From an uncultured Thomasclavelia sp. (GTDB lineage Bacteria; Bacillota_I; Bacilli_A; Erysipelotrichales; Coprobacillaceae), in contig NZ_CALUXO010000093.1 of the NCBI RefSeq assembly GCF_944324745.1, forward strand, positions 1 to 58,960: a stretch of DNA of 58,960 bases, given 5' to 3'. Both the position numbers and the translations under genes were made by a program. Positions 37,382 through 45,738 of the stretch are shown here, piece by piece. The notes beneath the pieces were generated by a model, which had not been told where the DNA came from, ran no database searches, and saw nothing but the letters and a program-made list of their open reading frames with translations. How positions within the stretch are numbered: the stretch's first letter is position 1; each line of letters opens with the position of its first letter.

Positions 37382-38275
37382 ATGGCTATTTTTGAAGGAA
37401 GTGCGGTAGCACTAGTATTACCAATGCATGAAGATGGAAGCATTGATTATGAAGGATTTAAAAGACAAGTTCAAAGAATGATTGATGGTGGGGTGCAAGC
37501 TTTATTAGTTAATGGAACTACTGGTGAAACACCAACTATTCATATTGATGATGAATTTGAATTATTAGATATTACGATGGAAATGGCAAAAGGTACTGGA
37601 GTTAAAGTTATTGCCGGAGCAGGATCAAATGATACAGCTACTGCTTTAACTAAAGCTAAATATGCTAAACAAAAAGGTGCTGATGCTATTTTAGTAGTAA
37701 CACCTTATTATAATAAAACTAGTCAACGTGGTTTAATTAAGCATTATACAACAATAGCTGATGCAGTAGATATTCCAATGATTTTATATAATGTTCCTGG
37801 TCGAACAGGAATTAATATTACTGTAGATACTGTTGTTGAATTGGCAAAACACAAAAATATTGTGGCTATGAAAGATGCTACTGATAATATTGCTTATGCC
37901 ATGGAAGTTCTAGCTAAAACGCAAGGAATGGATTTTGATTTATATTCAGGATGTGATGATAATATCTTGCCATTTATTTGTGCTGGTGGAAAAGGAGTTA
38001 TCTCTGTCTTATCAAATTTATATCCAAGAGAAACAGAATTGTTTGCCCAGTTAGCTTTAAAAGGTGATTTGCCTCGAGCTCAAGAAATGGCTTATGCTTT
38101 GGAACCAGTTAGTCGTTATTTGTTTATTGATGTTAATCCAATTATGCCTAAAGCGGCTTTAGCTCATTTAGGAGTATGTAAAGAGACAGTTAGATTACCA
38201 TTAGTAGAAACAACAGAAGAAAATAAAAAATTATTATTTGATGCTATGGATGCATTTGAAAAGTTGGGGTTTTAA
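37382..38275 (+). CDS. dapA: 4-hydroxy-tetrahydrodipicolinate synthase
   Basis: First committed enzyme of lysine/diaminopimelate synthesis, condensing pyruvate with aspartate semialdehyde. It has 297 aa forming a TIM barrel. NGTTGETPTI binds substrate, the Tyr of PMILYNVPGRTGI is the proton relay, and the Schiff-base Lys lies in VAMKDATDN near residue 163. AGAGGAGGTTATT precedes the ATG. The second gene of the riboswitch operon. Confidence 0.97.
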   Translation: MAIFEGSAVALVLPMHEDGSIDYEGFKRQVQRMIDGGVQALLVNGTTGETPTIHIDDEFELLDITMEMAKGTGVKVIAGAGSNDTATALTKAKYAKQKGADAILVVTPYYNKTSQRGLIKHYTTIADAVDIPMILYNVPGRTGINITVDTVVELAKHKNIVAMKDATDNIAYAMEVLAKTQGMDFDLYSGCDDNILPFICAGGKGVISVLSNLYPRETELFAQLALKGDLPRAQEMAYALEPVSRYLFIDVNPIMPKAALAHLGVCKETVRLPLVETTEENKKLLFDAMDAFEKLGF

Positions 38276-38276
38276 G

Positions 38277-39020
38277 ATGAAAGTAATAGTTTATGGATAT
38301 GGTTTAATGGGCAAAAAAGTTGCCAATAAAGTTAGAAGTCAGGAAAATATGGATTTAATTGGGGTTGTCAGTTATGAATTCGATGAAAAAGTTCCTGAAA
38401 AAAGTTATAGTTCTTTAAAAGAATGTGACGAAAAAGCCGATGTCATCATCGACTTTTCTCATCCAAATAACTTAGATGATATTTTAGAATATGCTTTAGC
38501 TAATCAAACAAAATTGGTTATTGCCACAACCGGATACAGTCAAGAACAGTTAGATAAAATCAGTGAAGCTGCCAAGCAGCTTCCAATTTTCCAATCATAT
38601 AATACTTCTTTTGGAGTTCAGATGTTTACTAAGATGTTACGAGCATTTGCTAAAGAGTTTTTCAATGCTGGATTTGATATTGAAATCTTAGAAAAACATC
38701 ATAATCAAAAAATCGATGCTCCATCAGGAACAGCCAAACTTTTATATGAAGTAATGGCCGAAGAAATTGACGGAGTTGAACCTTGTTATGACCGCAGCAG
38801 CTTACATGAAAAAAGAAAACATGAAAGCATTGGAATTCAAGCAATGCGTGGCGGAACTATTTTTGGTGAACACACGGTAATGTTTGCCGGAAATGATGAA
38901 ATTGTGGAAATAAAACATACTGCTTTATCTAAAGAAGTATTTGTTCAAGGGGCAATTAGTGCCGCATTTGCATTAAAAGATAAGGACAATGGTTTATATA
39001 CTTTAAAATCATTGTATTAG
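38277..39020 (+). CDS. dapB: 4-hydroxy-tetrahydrodipicolinate reductase
   Basis: NAD(P)H-dependent reductase of 247 aa. The Rossmann nucleotide motif is VIVYGYGLMGKKV. The catalytic stretch EKHHNQKIDAPSGTA is the diagnostic DapB HHxxKxDAPSGTA motif. RGGTIFGEHTVMF and KHTALSKEVFVQGA match the C-terminal half. ATG 38277 lies one base after the dapA stop. In-frame starts upstream (38238) fall inside dapA and would add a non-family extension. Confidence 0.96.
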   Translation: MKVIVYGYGLMGKKVANKVRSQENMDLIGVVSYEFDEKVPEKSYSSLKECDEKADVIIDFSHPNNLDDILEYALANQTKLVIATTGYSQEQLDKISEAAKQLPIFQSYNTSFGVQMFTKMLRAFAKEFFNAGFDIEILEKHHNQKIDAPSGTAKLLYEVMAEEIDGVEPCYDRSSLHEKRKHESIGIQAMRGGTIFGEHTVMFAGNDEIVEIKHTALSKEVFVQGAISAAFALKDKDNGLYTLKSLY

Positions 39021-39032
39021 TAGGGGGAAGTT

Positions 39033-40340
39033 ATGGTATTACAAACAAAATTTGCTGAAATAAAAAACAATAATTTATACATAGATGATGTCAATGCTTG
39101 TGATTTAGCAAAAAAATATGGGACACCGCTATATGTAATGTCTGAAGGACATATTCGCAATCAGTTTAATACACTTAAAACTAAAATGATTGACAAATAT
39201 GAAAATACATTACCTTTGTTTGCTTCAAAATCATTTTCTTGTAAAGCAATTTATCAAATTGCTAAGGAATATGGGGTTGGAATTGATTGCGTTTCAGCAG
39301 GAGAAATCTCAGTTGCTTTAAAAGGTGGATTTGATCCAAAGAAAATATATTTCCATGGAAATAACAAATTACCATCAGAAATTGAATATGCTTTATCTCA
39401 TGGGGTAGAAAATTTTGTAATTGATAATTTTTATGAAATTGAATTAGTTCAAGAAATTGCAGCTAAATTAAATGTCATGGTTAATGGAATTGTCAGAATT
39501 ACTCCAGGGGTTTATGCTGGTGGACATGATTATATCCGAGTAGGAGCTAAAGATACTAAATTTGGATTTAGTTCTCATGATAATACATATTTAAAAGCAA
39601 TAAAAAAAGTAATAGATGCCCCAAATATCGTTTTTGATGGTATTCATTGTCACGTGGGAAGTCAAATTGAAGATATTCAAGCTTATGTTTTAGCAATGAA
39701 TAAATTTGTTGAAATTGCTTATGAAATATATGATATCTTTGGAATTGTCATTAATAAATTAAATGCTGGTGGTGGTTTTGGAATTGCTTATACTAAAGCT
39801 GATCATCCACTAGAATTTGAAGAAGTTGTTGATACCATTATGGATATTATCACTAAAGGTTTTGAAGCTAGAGATTTAAAACGACCAATGGTGTTAGTTG
39901 AACCAGGACGTTATTGTGTTGGTAATGCCGGAATTACCTTATATACTGTCGGATCTTATAAATATATCAAAGATATTCGTGACTATATTACGGTAGATGG
40001 AGGAATGACTGATAATATTCGTTCATGTTTATATGGGGCTAAATATGATGCAGTTATTGCCAATAAAGCACAAATGCCAGCTGACCATTTAGTTACCGTT
40101 GCTGGGAAAAACTGTGAATCTGGTGATATTTTAATTAAAGATATTATGTTACAAGATCCACAACCTGGTGATATTTTAGCGATGTTTTCAACTGGTGCTT
40201 ATCACTATTCAATGTCATCTAATTATAATCAATTACCAAAACCAGCCGTTGTCTTTACTTATCAAGGCAAAGACCGTTTAGTAATTAGAAGACAAACGTT
40301 TGATGATTTAGTAACATATGATGTTGATTCATCATATTAA
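39033..40340 (+). CDS. lysA: Diaminopimelate decarboxylase
   Basis: PLP enzyme that makes lysine from meso-diaminopimelate. It has 435 aa with a fold-III alanine-racemase barrel. The PLP Lys lies in LFASKSFSCKAIYQI near residue 65, HCHVGSQIED and NAGGGFGIAY bind PLP, EPGRYCVGNAG is the phosphate loop, and the C-terminal KNCESGDIL provides the catalytic Cys/Glu. GTAGGGGGAAGTT precedes the ATG. It is the last gene of the riboswitch operon. dapH/dapL, asd and lysC are not nearby. Confidence 0.96.
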   Translation: MVLQTKFAEIKNNNLYIDDVNACDLAKKYGTPLYVMSEGHIRNQFNTLKTKMIDKYENTLPLFASKSFSCKAIYQIAKEYGVGIDCVSAGEISVALKGGFDPKKIYFHGNNKLPSEIEYALSHGVENFVIDNFYEIELVQEIAAKLNVMVNGIVRITPGVYAGGHDYIRVGAKDTKFGFSSHDNTYLKAIKKVIDAPNIVFDGIHCHVGSQIEDIQAYVLAMNKFVEIAYEIYDIFGIVINKLNAGGGFGIAYTKADHPLEFEEVVDTIMDIITKGFEARDLKRPMVLVEPGRYCVGNAGITLYTVGSYKYIKDIRDYITVDGGMTDNIRSCLYGAKYDAVIANKAQMPADHLVTVAGKNCESGDILIKDIMLQDPQPGDILAMFSTGAYHYSMSSNYNQLPKPAVVFTYQGKDRLVIRRQTFDDLVTYDVDSSY

Positions 40341-40343
40341 AAA

Positions 40344-40370
40344 ATGTATGTCATAAATACTGACATACAT
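40344..40370. terminator. Bidirectional terminator between lysA and HAD gene
   Basis: ATGTATGTCA and TGACATACAT pair perfectly around TAAATAC, with A-rich and T/A-rich flanks. It overlaps the minus-strand stop codon. Confidence 0.7.
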
Positions 40371-40866
40371 CTAAAATACTTTTACAATTTACAACATCTT
40401 TTTGATTAAAAGTAGTTGTTATTGCATAAAAGGGTAAGTGAAATTGTTTAGCTAATTGATAGTCACATTCACTGTCACCGAGATAAATTGATTTACTTAA
40501 ATCAATATTATAATCTGCCAAGGCCTGGTAAATCATGCCAGGTCTTGGTTTTTTACAATTACAATGATCTTTATCATTATGGGGACAATAATATATTCTT
40601 AAAATATCAATCTCATTATCTTTACATTCTTGAAGAAATAAATCAGTAAACTGATGATATTGCTCAGTTGTAATAATTTTATCGCTAATTAAATATTGGT
40701 TAGTAACAATTATTATTTTAAACCCTAGTGAAAGTAGTCGTTGCATTCCAGCAATCGCCCCTTCAAGAAACTCTGGATATTTGACAGTCGCCCATTGTTT
40801 ATCAGGGTAATCTTTAATAATGGTCCCATCACGATCTAAAAAAGCTATTTTAAATTTGTTACACAT
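40351..40866 (-). CDS. HAD-IIIA phosphatase, GmhB-like
   Basis: A 171-aa HAD hydrolase. Motif I is AFLDRDGTIIKD near residue 9, motif II IIVTNQ, and motif IV YLGDSECDYQLAK. YYCPHNDKDHCNCKKPRPGM is the zinc-binding Cys/His loop typical of D-glycero-D-manno-heptose 1,7-bisphosphate phosphatase (GmhB) and histidinol phosphatases. No other heptose genes are near, so the true sugar-phosphate substrate is open. It overlaps the upstream alarmone synthetase gene by 22 bases. Confidence 0.88.
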   Translation of the reverse strand: MCNKFKIAFLDRDGTIIKDYPDKQWATVKYPEFLEGAIAGMQRLLSLGFKIIIVTNQYLISDKIITTEQYHQFTDLFLQECKDNEIDILRIYYCPHNDKDHCNCKKPRPGMIYQALADYNIDLSKSIYLGDSECDYQLAKQFHLPFYAITTTFNQKDVVNCKSILDVCQYL

Positions 40867-41552
40867 TTTCTATTTTTAGTCTTCTTTAATTCTTCATAAA
40901 TTCCCTGCATTTTATAATCTAATTGAGAAATAGTTTTAGCACACTCTTTCAATTCATCACGAACGCCATCAGGCACTTCATTTTCAGTTTTATAACGTAA
41001 ATGATGTTCTAAACTAGCCCAAAAATCCATGGCAATTGTTCGAATTTGAATTTCAACAGCAATAGGCTGTACTCGTTCAGCTAAAAAAATCGGTACTTCA
41101 ACAACCAGATGCAGACTGCGATAACCATTAGGTTTAGGATTTTTAATATAGTCCTTTTTTTGTAATAATTTGATATCACTTTGTTTCACTAATAAATCAG
41201 CAATCCGATAAACATCGCTAACATAGTTACAAATAACTCGAACTCCGGCAATGTCAGTTAGATTATTAACCATCGAATCTAATGAAACTTCCAGATTTCT
41301 TTTTTTCAGTTTGTTGACAATACTATCCAGTGATTTTAGACGATAGACCATATGATGAATCGGGTTATGATCATGCTTGATTCTAAATTCATCATCTAGA
41401 ATATCTAATTTAGTTCGAATTTCTTTAATACCAGCTTCATATACCTGCTGTAAAGTTAAAAATTCTTTGACTGAATCTGATAAATTATCTTGTTGATTAA
41501 AAGGTTTAATAGAATCAGTTGTGATTTCCTTTTGCATAATACGATTAGTCAT
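40845..41552 (-). CDS. Small alarmone synthetase (RelQ/RelP type)
   Basis: A 235-aa protein with only the RelA/SpoT synthetase domain and no hydrolase, TGS or ACT parts. Motifs are TDIAGVRVICNYVSDVYRIADLL, NPKPNGYRSLHLVVEV and VEIQIRTIAMDFWASLEHHLRYK, which carry the catalytic Asp/Glu/Gln residues. It transfers pyrophosphate from ATP to GDP or GTP to make (p)ppGpp under stress. The N-terminal 40 residues are not conserved. It is cotranscribed with the HAD gene through an overlap. Confidence 0.92.
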   Translation of the reverse strand: MTNRIMQKEITTDSIKPFNQQDNLSDSVKEFLTLQQVYEAGIKEIRTKLDILDDEFRIKHDHNPIHHMVYRLKSLDSIVNKLKKRNLEVSLDSMVNNLTDIAGVRVICNYVSDVYRIADLLVKQSDIKLLQKKDYIKNPKPNGYRSLHLVVEVPIFLAERVQPIAVEIQIRTIAMDFWASLEHHLRYKTENEVPDGVRDELKECAKTISQLDYKMQGIYEELKKTKNRKCVTNLK

Positions 41553-41624
41553 AACATACCTCTTTTAAATTATTTTTTGTATATCTTAATCATAAATGGC
41601 AATAATGAACTTGAGGTGAACTAT

Positions 41625-41987
41625 ATGCGAAAACTGTTAATAATATTAATAATCATGATGAATGTTGTAACTGTAGATGCTTCTGGTAATGATCCTAAAT
41701 ATAAAATAATTGCTAATAGTAATAGTGATGATGACATTGAAGCAATGTATGAAACTAAAGATGCTTTAATAGCTGATTTTAAAACCTGGGCTAAAGGAGT
41801 CGATGATATTGATCAGGTTCTAGCCGATCATCAAAAAGACTATCAGGCAAAATATTATAATGGCGAATATACAATTGTCCTTGGTGAAGGCCAGGGGAAA
41901 GAGCTGACCGGCTCTTTAAAAACTAGCTATTGTGTCAGTAGTAAAGAAATCAAAAAGAAGTCGTTTTTTGCTTCATTATTTTCATAA
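41625..41987 (+). CDS. Short secreted SpoIIR-like protein
   Basis: A 120-aa protein with a signal peptide (MRKLLIILIIMMNVVTVDAS, cleavage after about residue 20). The mature part begins DPKYKIIANSNSDDDIEAMYETKDALIADF, which resembles the RIIANSDSxxDQxLKxxVRDAVL region of the sporulation signal SpoIIR. YTIVLGEGQGKEL resembles its VVIGEGKGKNWWC end, but the WWC motif is missing. Normal SpoIIR is about 200-230 aa. ATG 41625 follows GAGGTG. It may be a reduced or diverged sporulation signal. Confidence 0.6.
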   Translation: MRKLLIILIIMMNVVTVDASGNDPKYKIIANSNSDDDIEAMYETKDALIADFKTWAKGVDDIDQVLADHQKDYQAKYYNGEYTIVLGEGQGKELTGSLKTSYCVSSKEIKKKSFFASLFS

Positions 41988-42010
41988 CTATCTCAAGGAT
42001 AGTTATTTTT
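41986..42010 (+). terminator. Terminator after SpoIIR-like gene
   Basis: AACTATC and GATAGTT pair around TCAAG, followed by ATTTTT. Confidence 0.7.
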
Positions 42011-42074
42011 AATTTGTTTAAATTGTGATATACTTATGATGAAATTATAATGATTATTCGAAAGGAAACAGGCT

Positions 42075-43085
42075 ATGGGGAGTGTAAAAAAAGTTGAAAA
42101 CTTTTGTTGTCGCTTAGCTCAGGAATATTTTAGTAATCGTAATTTTGCGTTGTTAGAAGAACTGCTAGATGAACGGATTACTGTAATTGGTACTGGTGCC
42201 CATGAAATTAGCCGTAATCGTGAAGAATTATTAACTGCTTTAAAAAAAGAAGCTGCATTATGTCCTGACAGGTTTATTATTGATGATGAATGGTATCAGG
42301 TAACAGATTTACATCATAATTTATTTCTAGCAATGGGAGAAATTAAAGTTAAGCAGGACGTTGACTCATTACTGGAATATTCTTTTACTACTAGAATTAC
42401 TATTGTTTTGGAATATCAAAATGAAAAATTTAAGATTATTCATTTTCATCAATCAATTCCGGATCATAATCAACGTGATGATGAATTTTTCCCTCATGAG
42501 ATTATTGAAAAAAGTCGTCAGGAGCTAGAAAAACAAATAAAAAAAAGAACCAAAGAATTAGAAATATCAAATCAGCAGGTAATGTATAATTTAAAGCACG
42601 ATTATTTGACAGGAATTTTAAATCGTCATTATATCGAAAATTCAATTAATCAAATTTTCAGTAAATATAATTACGGACTATTTTTGATAATTGATATTGA
42701 TTATTTTAAAAAAATCAATGATAATTATGGGCATCCTTTTGGTGATAAAGTTTTAGTTATGTTATCTAAAGTAATGCAAGATAATTTTGGCATTAATAAT
42801 TGTGGTAGAATTGGTGGCGATGAATTTGTTGCATTTTTAGAGAGCAATATAGCTAATTATCAGGAATTGACTAAGCGGGTTAATGAGTTTAAGAAAGATT
42901 GGGATCAAAAAATTACTAAATTAAATTGTAATGATAAAATATCAATTAGTATTGGAATTTCATATTATCCAGCACATGGCAATGATTTTATGAAGCTACT
43001 GACTAATGCCGATATTGCCTTATATCAAAGTAAAAAATTGGGACGTAATCTTATTTCCGTTTTTAACAACAGTTCTCATTTTTAG
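42075..43085 (+). CDS. NTF2-like domain diguanylate cyclase
   Basis: A 336-aa protein. The N-terminal SnoaL/NTF2-like domain (about 8-130; EELLDERITVIGTGAHEISRNREELL) could bind a small ligand. A coiled-coil linker (IEKSRQELEKQIKKRTKELE, about 145-170) leads to the GGDEF domain (about 180-330), with LTGILNRHY, IDIDYFKKINDNYGHPFGD and an intact GRIGGDEF active site. It should make cyclic di-GMP. No membrane segment is present, so sensing is cytosolic. Confidence 0.9.
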   Translation: MGSVKKVENFCCRLAQEYFSNRNFALLEELLDERITVIGTGAHEISRNREELLTALKKEAALCPDRFIIDDEWYQVTDLHHNLFLAMGEIKVKQDVDSLLEYSFTTRITIVLEYQNEKFKIIHFHQSIPDHNQRDDEFFPHEIIEKSRQELEKQIKKRTKELEISNQQVMYNLKHDYLTGILNRHYIENSINQIFSKYNYGLFLIIDIDYFKKINDNYGHPFGDKVLVMLSKVMQDNFGINNCGRIGGDEFVAFLESNIANYQELTKRVNEFKKDWDQKITKLNCNDKISISIGISYYPAHGNDFMKLLTNADIALYQSKKLGRNLISVFNNSSHF

Positions 43086-43097
43086 AGAACTGTTTTA
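43068..43097 (+). terminator. Terminator after GGDEF gene
   Basis: AACAGTTCTC and GAGAACTGTT form a 10-bp stem around ATTTTTA, followed by TT. The stop codon lies in the loop. Confidence 0.75.
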
Positions 43098-43165
43098 TGT
43101 TTAAAATAAAGGTGTTTCGTTAATAATTTAAGAGGTTAAACATATAATTAAATTAGAGGTGGAAC

Positions 43166-45145
43166 ATGTTAACAAAATTTGATGAACAGGCGCAAAAAGC
43201 AATTGTTGTATCTGAAAGTATTGCTTTTGATTTGGGTCATAATAACGTTGGCAGTGAACATTTATTGCTGTCTTTATTAAAACTAAGTAACTCTAAATTA
43301 CGTGATTTGGTAAAGAAATATGGCGTTGATGATAAAAATATATATGAAGATGTTAAAAGGTTGTTTGGTACAAATGATGATCAACCTTTTTATATGGAAT
43401 ATAGTGATGCTGTAAAGAATATTTTAGAGATTGCTATGGAATTAACGGATCAGCAAAATAAAAGTAAGGTGACCTTAAATTTACTTACAGTGGCTTTGTT
43501 GAAAAATAAAGAATGCGTAGCGCATGAATTATTAAAAAAATATCATGTCGATTTTGAAGATATTATTTATAAGTTAAATGAAAATAGTGAATTAGAAACT
43601 AAGCTTGATCAGATTCCGTCATTAGTTAATTTGAATAAAAAAGTTAAACAAGAAGAGCATTTAGTAATTGGCCGTCAAAAAGAATTAGAAAAACTATGTA
43701 TGATCTTAAGTAAGAAAGAAAAAAATAATGCTTTAATAATTGGTGAGGCAGGCGTTGGAAAATCAGCTTTAGTAGAAAAATTAGCATCCTTGATTAATCA
43801 AAAAAAAGTAAACGATAATTTAAAGAAAAAAATAATTTATGAACTAAGTTTATCAAGTATTGTCGCTGGAACTAAATATCGTGGAGAATTTGAAGAAAAA
43901 TTACGGAAAATAATTGATAAAGTTAAAGAAATGGATAATGTTATTATTTTTATTGATGAAATTCATAATTTAATTGGTGCCGGTGGTGCTGAAGGAGCAA
44001 TTGATGCCGCTAATATCTTAAAACCATATCTAGCCCGTAAAGATCTTACTATTATTGGTGCCACGACAACTGAAGAATATTTTCAGCATTTTGAAAAAGA
44101 TCAGGCGATGAATCGGCGCTTTAGTGTTATTGCTTTAAAAGAAAATACTAAAGAAGAAACTTTAGAAATTTTGCAAAAGACTAAATCATTATATGAACGA
44201 TTTCATCAAATTACAATTGACAACCAAGTTCTAGAATATTTAGTCGAAAATGTTGATGTCTATATTAAAAACCGCACTTTTCCAGATAAAGCAATCGATA
44301 TTTTAGATTTAGCCTGTGTTAAAGCTAGATTTAAACAGCAACATATTATTACTAAAAAGATTGTTAAAGAGGTTATTGAAGAATATACTTCAATTAAAAT
44401 TAATGATCATTATGATTATGAAAAAATCGCAACTAAATTAAATCAACAAATCATTGGTCAAAATAAAGCAATTAGTCAAATAATTAATCAGCTCCGTTTG
44501 ATAAAAGATGCTAAACAACCTAAGGTGATGTTATTTGTTGGAAGTAGTGGTGTTGGAAAAAGTGAGACAGCTAAAGTTTTAGCTAAATTACTATCAAGAC
44601 AATTATTACGATTAGATATGAGTGAATATCGTGATAGTACTAGTGTTCAAAAAATTTTAGGAGCCCCACCAGGATATGTTGGATATGATAAACCTAGTCC
44701 ATTACTAGGACAGTTACAAACTTATCCTAAAAGTATTATTTTATTAGATGAAATCGATAAAGCTGGCAATGATGTCTTAAATTTGTTTTTGCAGGTATTT
44801 GATGAAGGTTATTTAGAAGATAGTCATAAACGCAAAGTTTATTTTAATAATACGATCATTATTATGACATCTAATTATGGAATAAAAAATGGATTAGGTT
44901 TTGTAAAAAGTAATCATAAAGCTAATGGTTTTTTTAGCGATGAGATGATGACTAGAATTGATGAAATTATTTATTTTAAAACACTGACAGTAACTGATTT
45001 AAAACAAATTATTTATCAGCATTTTAAAGAAAGACTTAGTGATGATGATATTGATATGATTTTAAAAGATTATGATATGAAATTACAAGGCCGTGGAATA
45101 ATCAAAGCAGCAAATAAATATTTATTAAATAAAGTGAAGACATGA
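43166..45145 (+). CDS. clpC: Compact ClpC-like AAA+ unfoldase without middle domain
   Basis: A Clp ATPase of 659 aa, much shorter than ClpC (about 810). The N domain (about 1-145) has two Clp-N repeats. NBD1 has Walker A GEAGVGKSA near 192 and Walker B VIIFIDEIH near 265. The coiled-coil M-domain is largely absent. NBD2 has GSSGVGKSE near 455 and IILLDEID near 527. A GLGF loop near 577 aligns with the ClpP-docking VGF/IGL loop. No ctsR, mcsA or mcsB lies nearby, so regulation differs from the Bacillus operon. Confidence 0.88.
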   Translation: MLTKFDEQAQKAIVVSESIAFDLGHNNVGSEHLLLSLLKLSNSKLRDLVKKYGVDDKNIYEDVKRLFGTNDDQPFYMEYSDAVKNILEIAMELTDQQNKSKVTLNLLTVALLKNKECVAHELLKKYHVDFEDIIYKLNENSELETKLDQIPSLVNLNKKVKQEEHLVIGRQKELEKLCMILSKKEKNNALIIGEAGVGKSALVEKLASLINQKKVNDNLKKKIIYELSLSSIVAGTKYRGEFEEKLRKIIDKVKEMDNVIIFIDEIHNLIGAGGAEGAIDAANILKPYLARKDLTIIGATTTEEYFQHFEKDQAMNRRFSVIALKENTKEETLEILQKTKSLYERFHQITIDNQVLEYLVENVDVYIKNRTFPDKAIDILDLACVKARFKQQHIITKKIVKEVIEEYTSIKINDHYDYEKIATKLNQQIIGQNKAISQIINQLRLIKDAKQPKVMLFVGSSGVGKSETAKVLAKLLSRQLLRLDMSEYRDSTSVQKILGAPPGYVGYDKPSPLLGQLQTYPKSIILLDEIDKAGNDVLNLFLQVFDEGYLEDSHKRKVYFNNTIIIMTSNYGIKNGLGFVKSNHKANGFFSDEMMTRIDEIIYFKTLTVTDLKQIIYQHFKERLSDDDIDMILKDYDMKLQGRGIIKAANKYLLNKVKT

Positions 45146-45159
45146 TGCTTCACTTTTTT
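45131..45159 (+). terminator. Terminator after clpC
   Basis: AAAGTGAAG and CTTCACTTT pair around ACATGATG, followed by TTT. The stop codon lies in the loop. Confidence 0.75.
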
Positions 45160-45734
45160 GATTTCAAAAATTTTCGTTTAATAATTACTATAATTATTAA
45201 TACTATTGCAACAACAATACTATAACGATTAAGATAAAAACTAATCATCTGCCAATTATTACCTAAGATAACACCAAGATAAACTAAAATGGCATTCCAA
45301 ATTAAACTACCAATAATGGTATAAACAGAAAAATTAAAAAAATTCATTTTAGTAATTCCAGCTGGAATTGAAATAATCGAACGAATAATCGGAATCAAAC
45401 GACCTAATAAAATAATAATCTTACCATACAAATCAAACCAATTAACTGAACGTTCTAAAGCATTTTCTTTAAAATGAAATTTAATTAAAAGTTGATTTAA
45501 CTTTTGGTAGTTGATCAAATATCCTAGCAAATATAATAAGATGGCGCCTAAATATGATCCCAATGTGGCAACGATAATGATAGCTAACGGTTTTAATGTA
45601 GTAAAAGTAGTTAAAAAGCCACTAAAAGTTAAAATGATTTCACAAGGAATTGGAGGAAAGATGTTTTCTAAAACCATTAAAAATAACACAGCTTTATAAC
45701 CATAAAGATTGATTAATCCTAAAAATGTTGTCAC
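45150..45734 (-). CDS. DedA family membrane protein
   Basis: A 194-aa VTT-domain protein with about five hydrophobic segments. It has ENIFPPIPCEIILTFSGFL, whose E and P residues are typical of DedA, followed by GLYGKIIILLGRLIPIIRSIISIPAGI (here LYGKIIILLGRLIPIIRS), the conserved Arg-rich re-entrant motif. Recently linked to undecaprenyl-phosphate or phospholipid flipping. It lies four bases after the Na/Pi transporter gene on the same strand. Confidence 0.9.
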   Translation of the reverse strand: MTTFLGLINLYGYKAVLFLMVLENIFPPIPCEIILTFSGFLTTFTTLKPLAIIIVATLGSYLGAILLYLLGYLINYQKLNQLLIKFHFKENALERSVNWFDLYGKIIILLGRLIPIIRSIISIPAGITKMNFFNFSVYTIIGSLIWNAILVYLGVILGNNWQMISFYLNRYSIVVAIVLIIIVIIKRKFLKSKK

Positions 45735-45738
45735 TATT

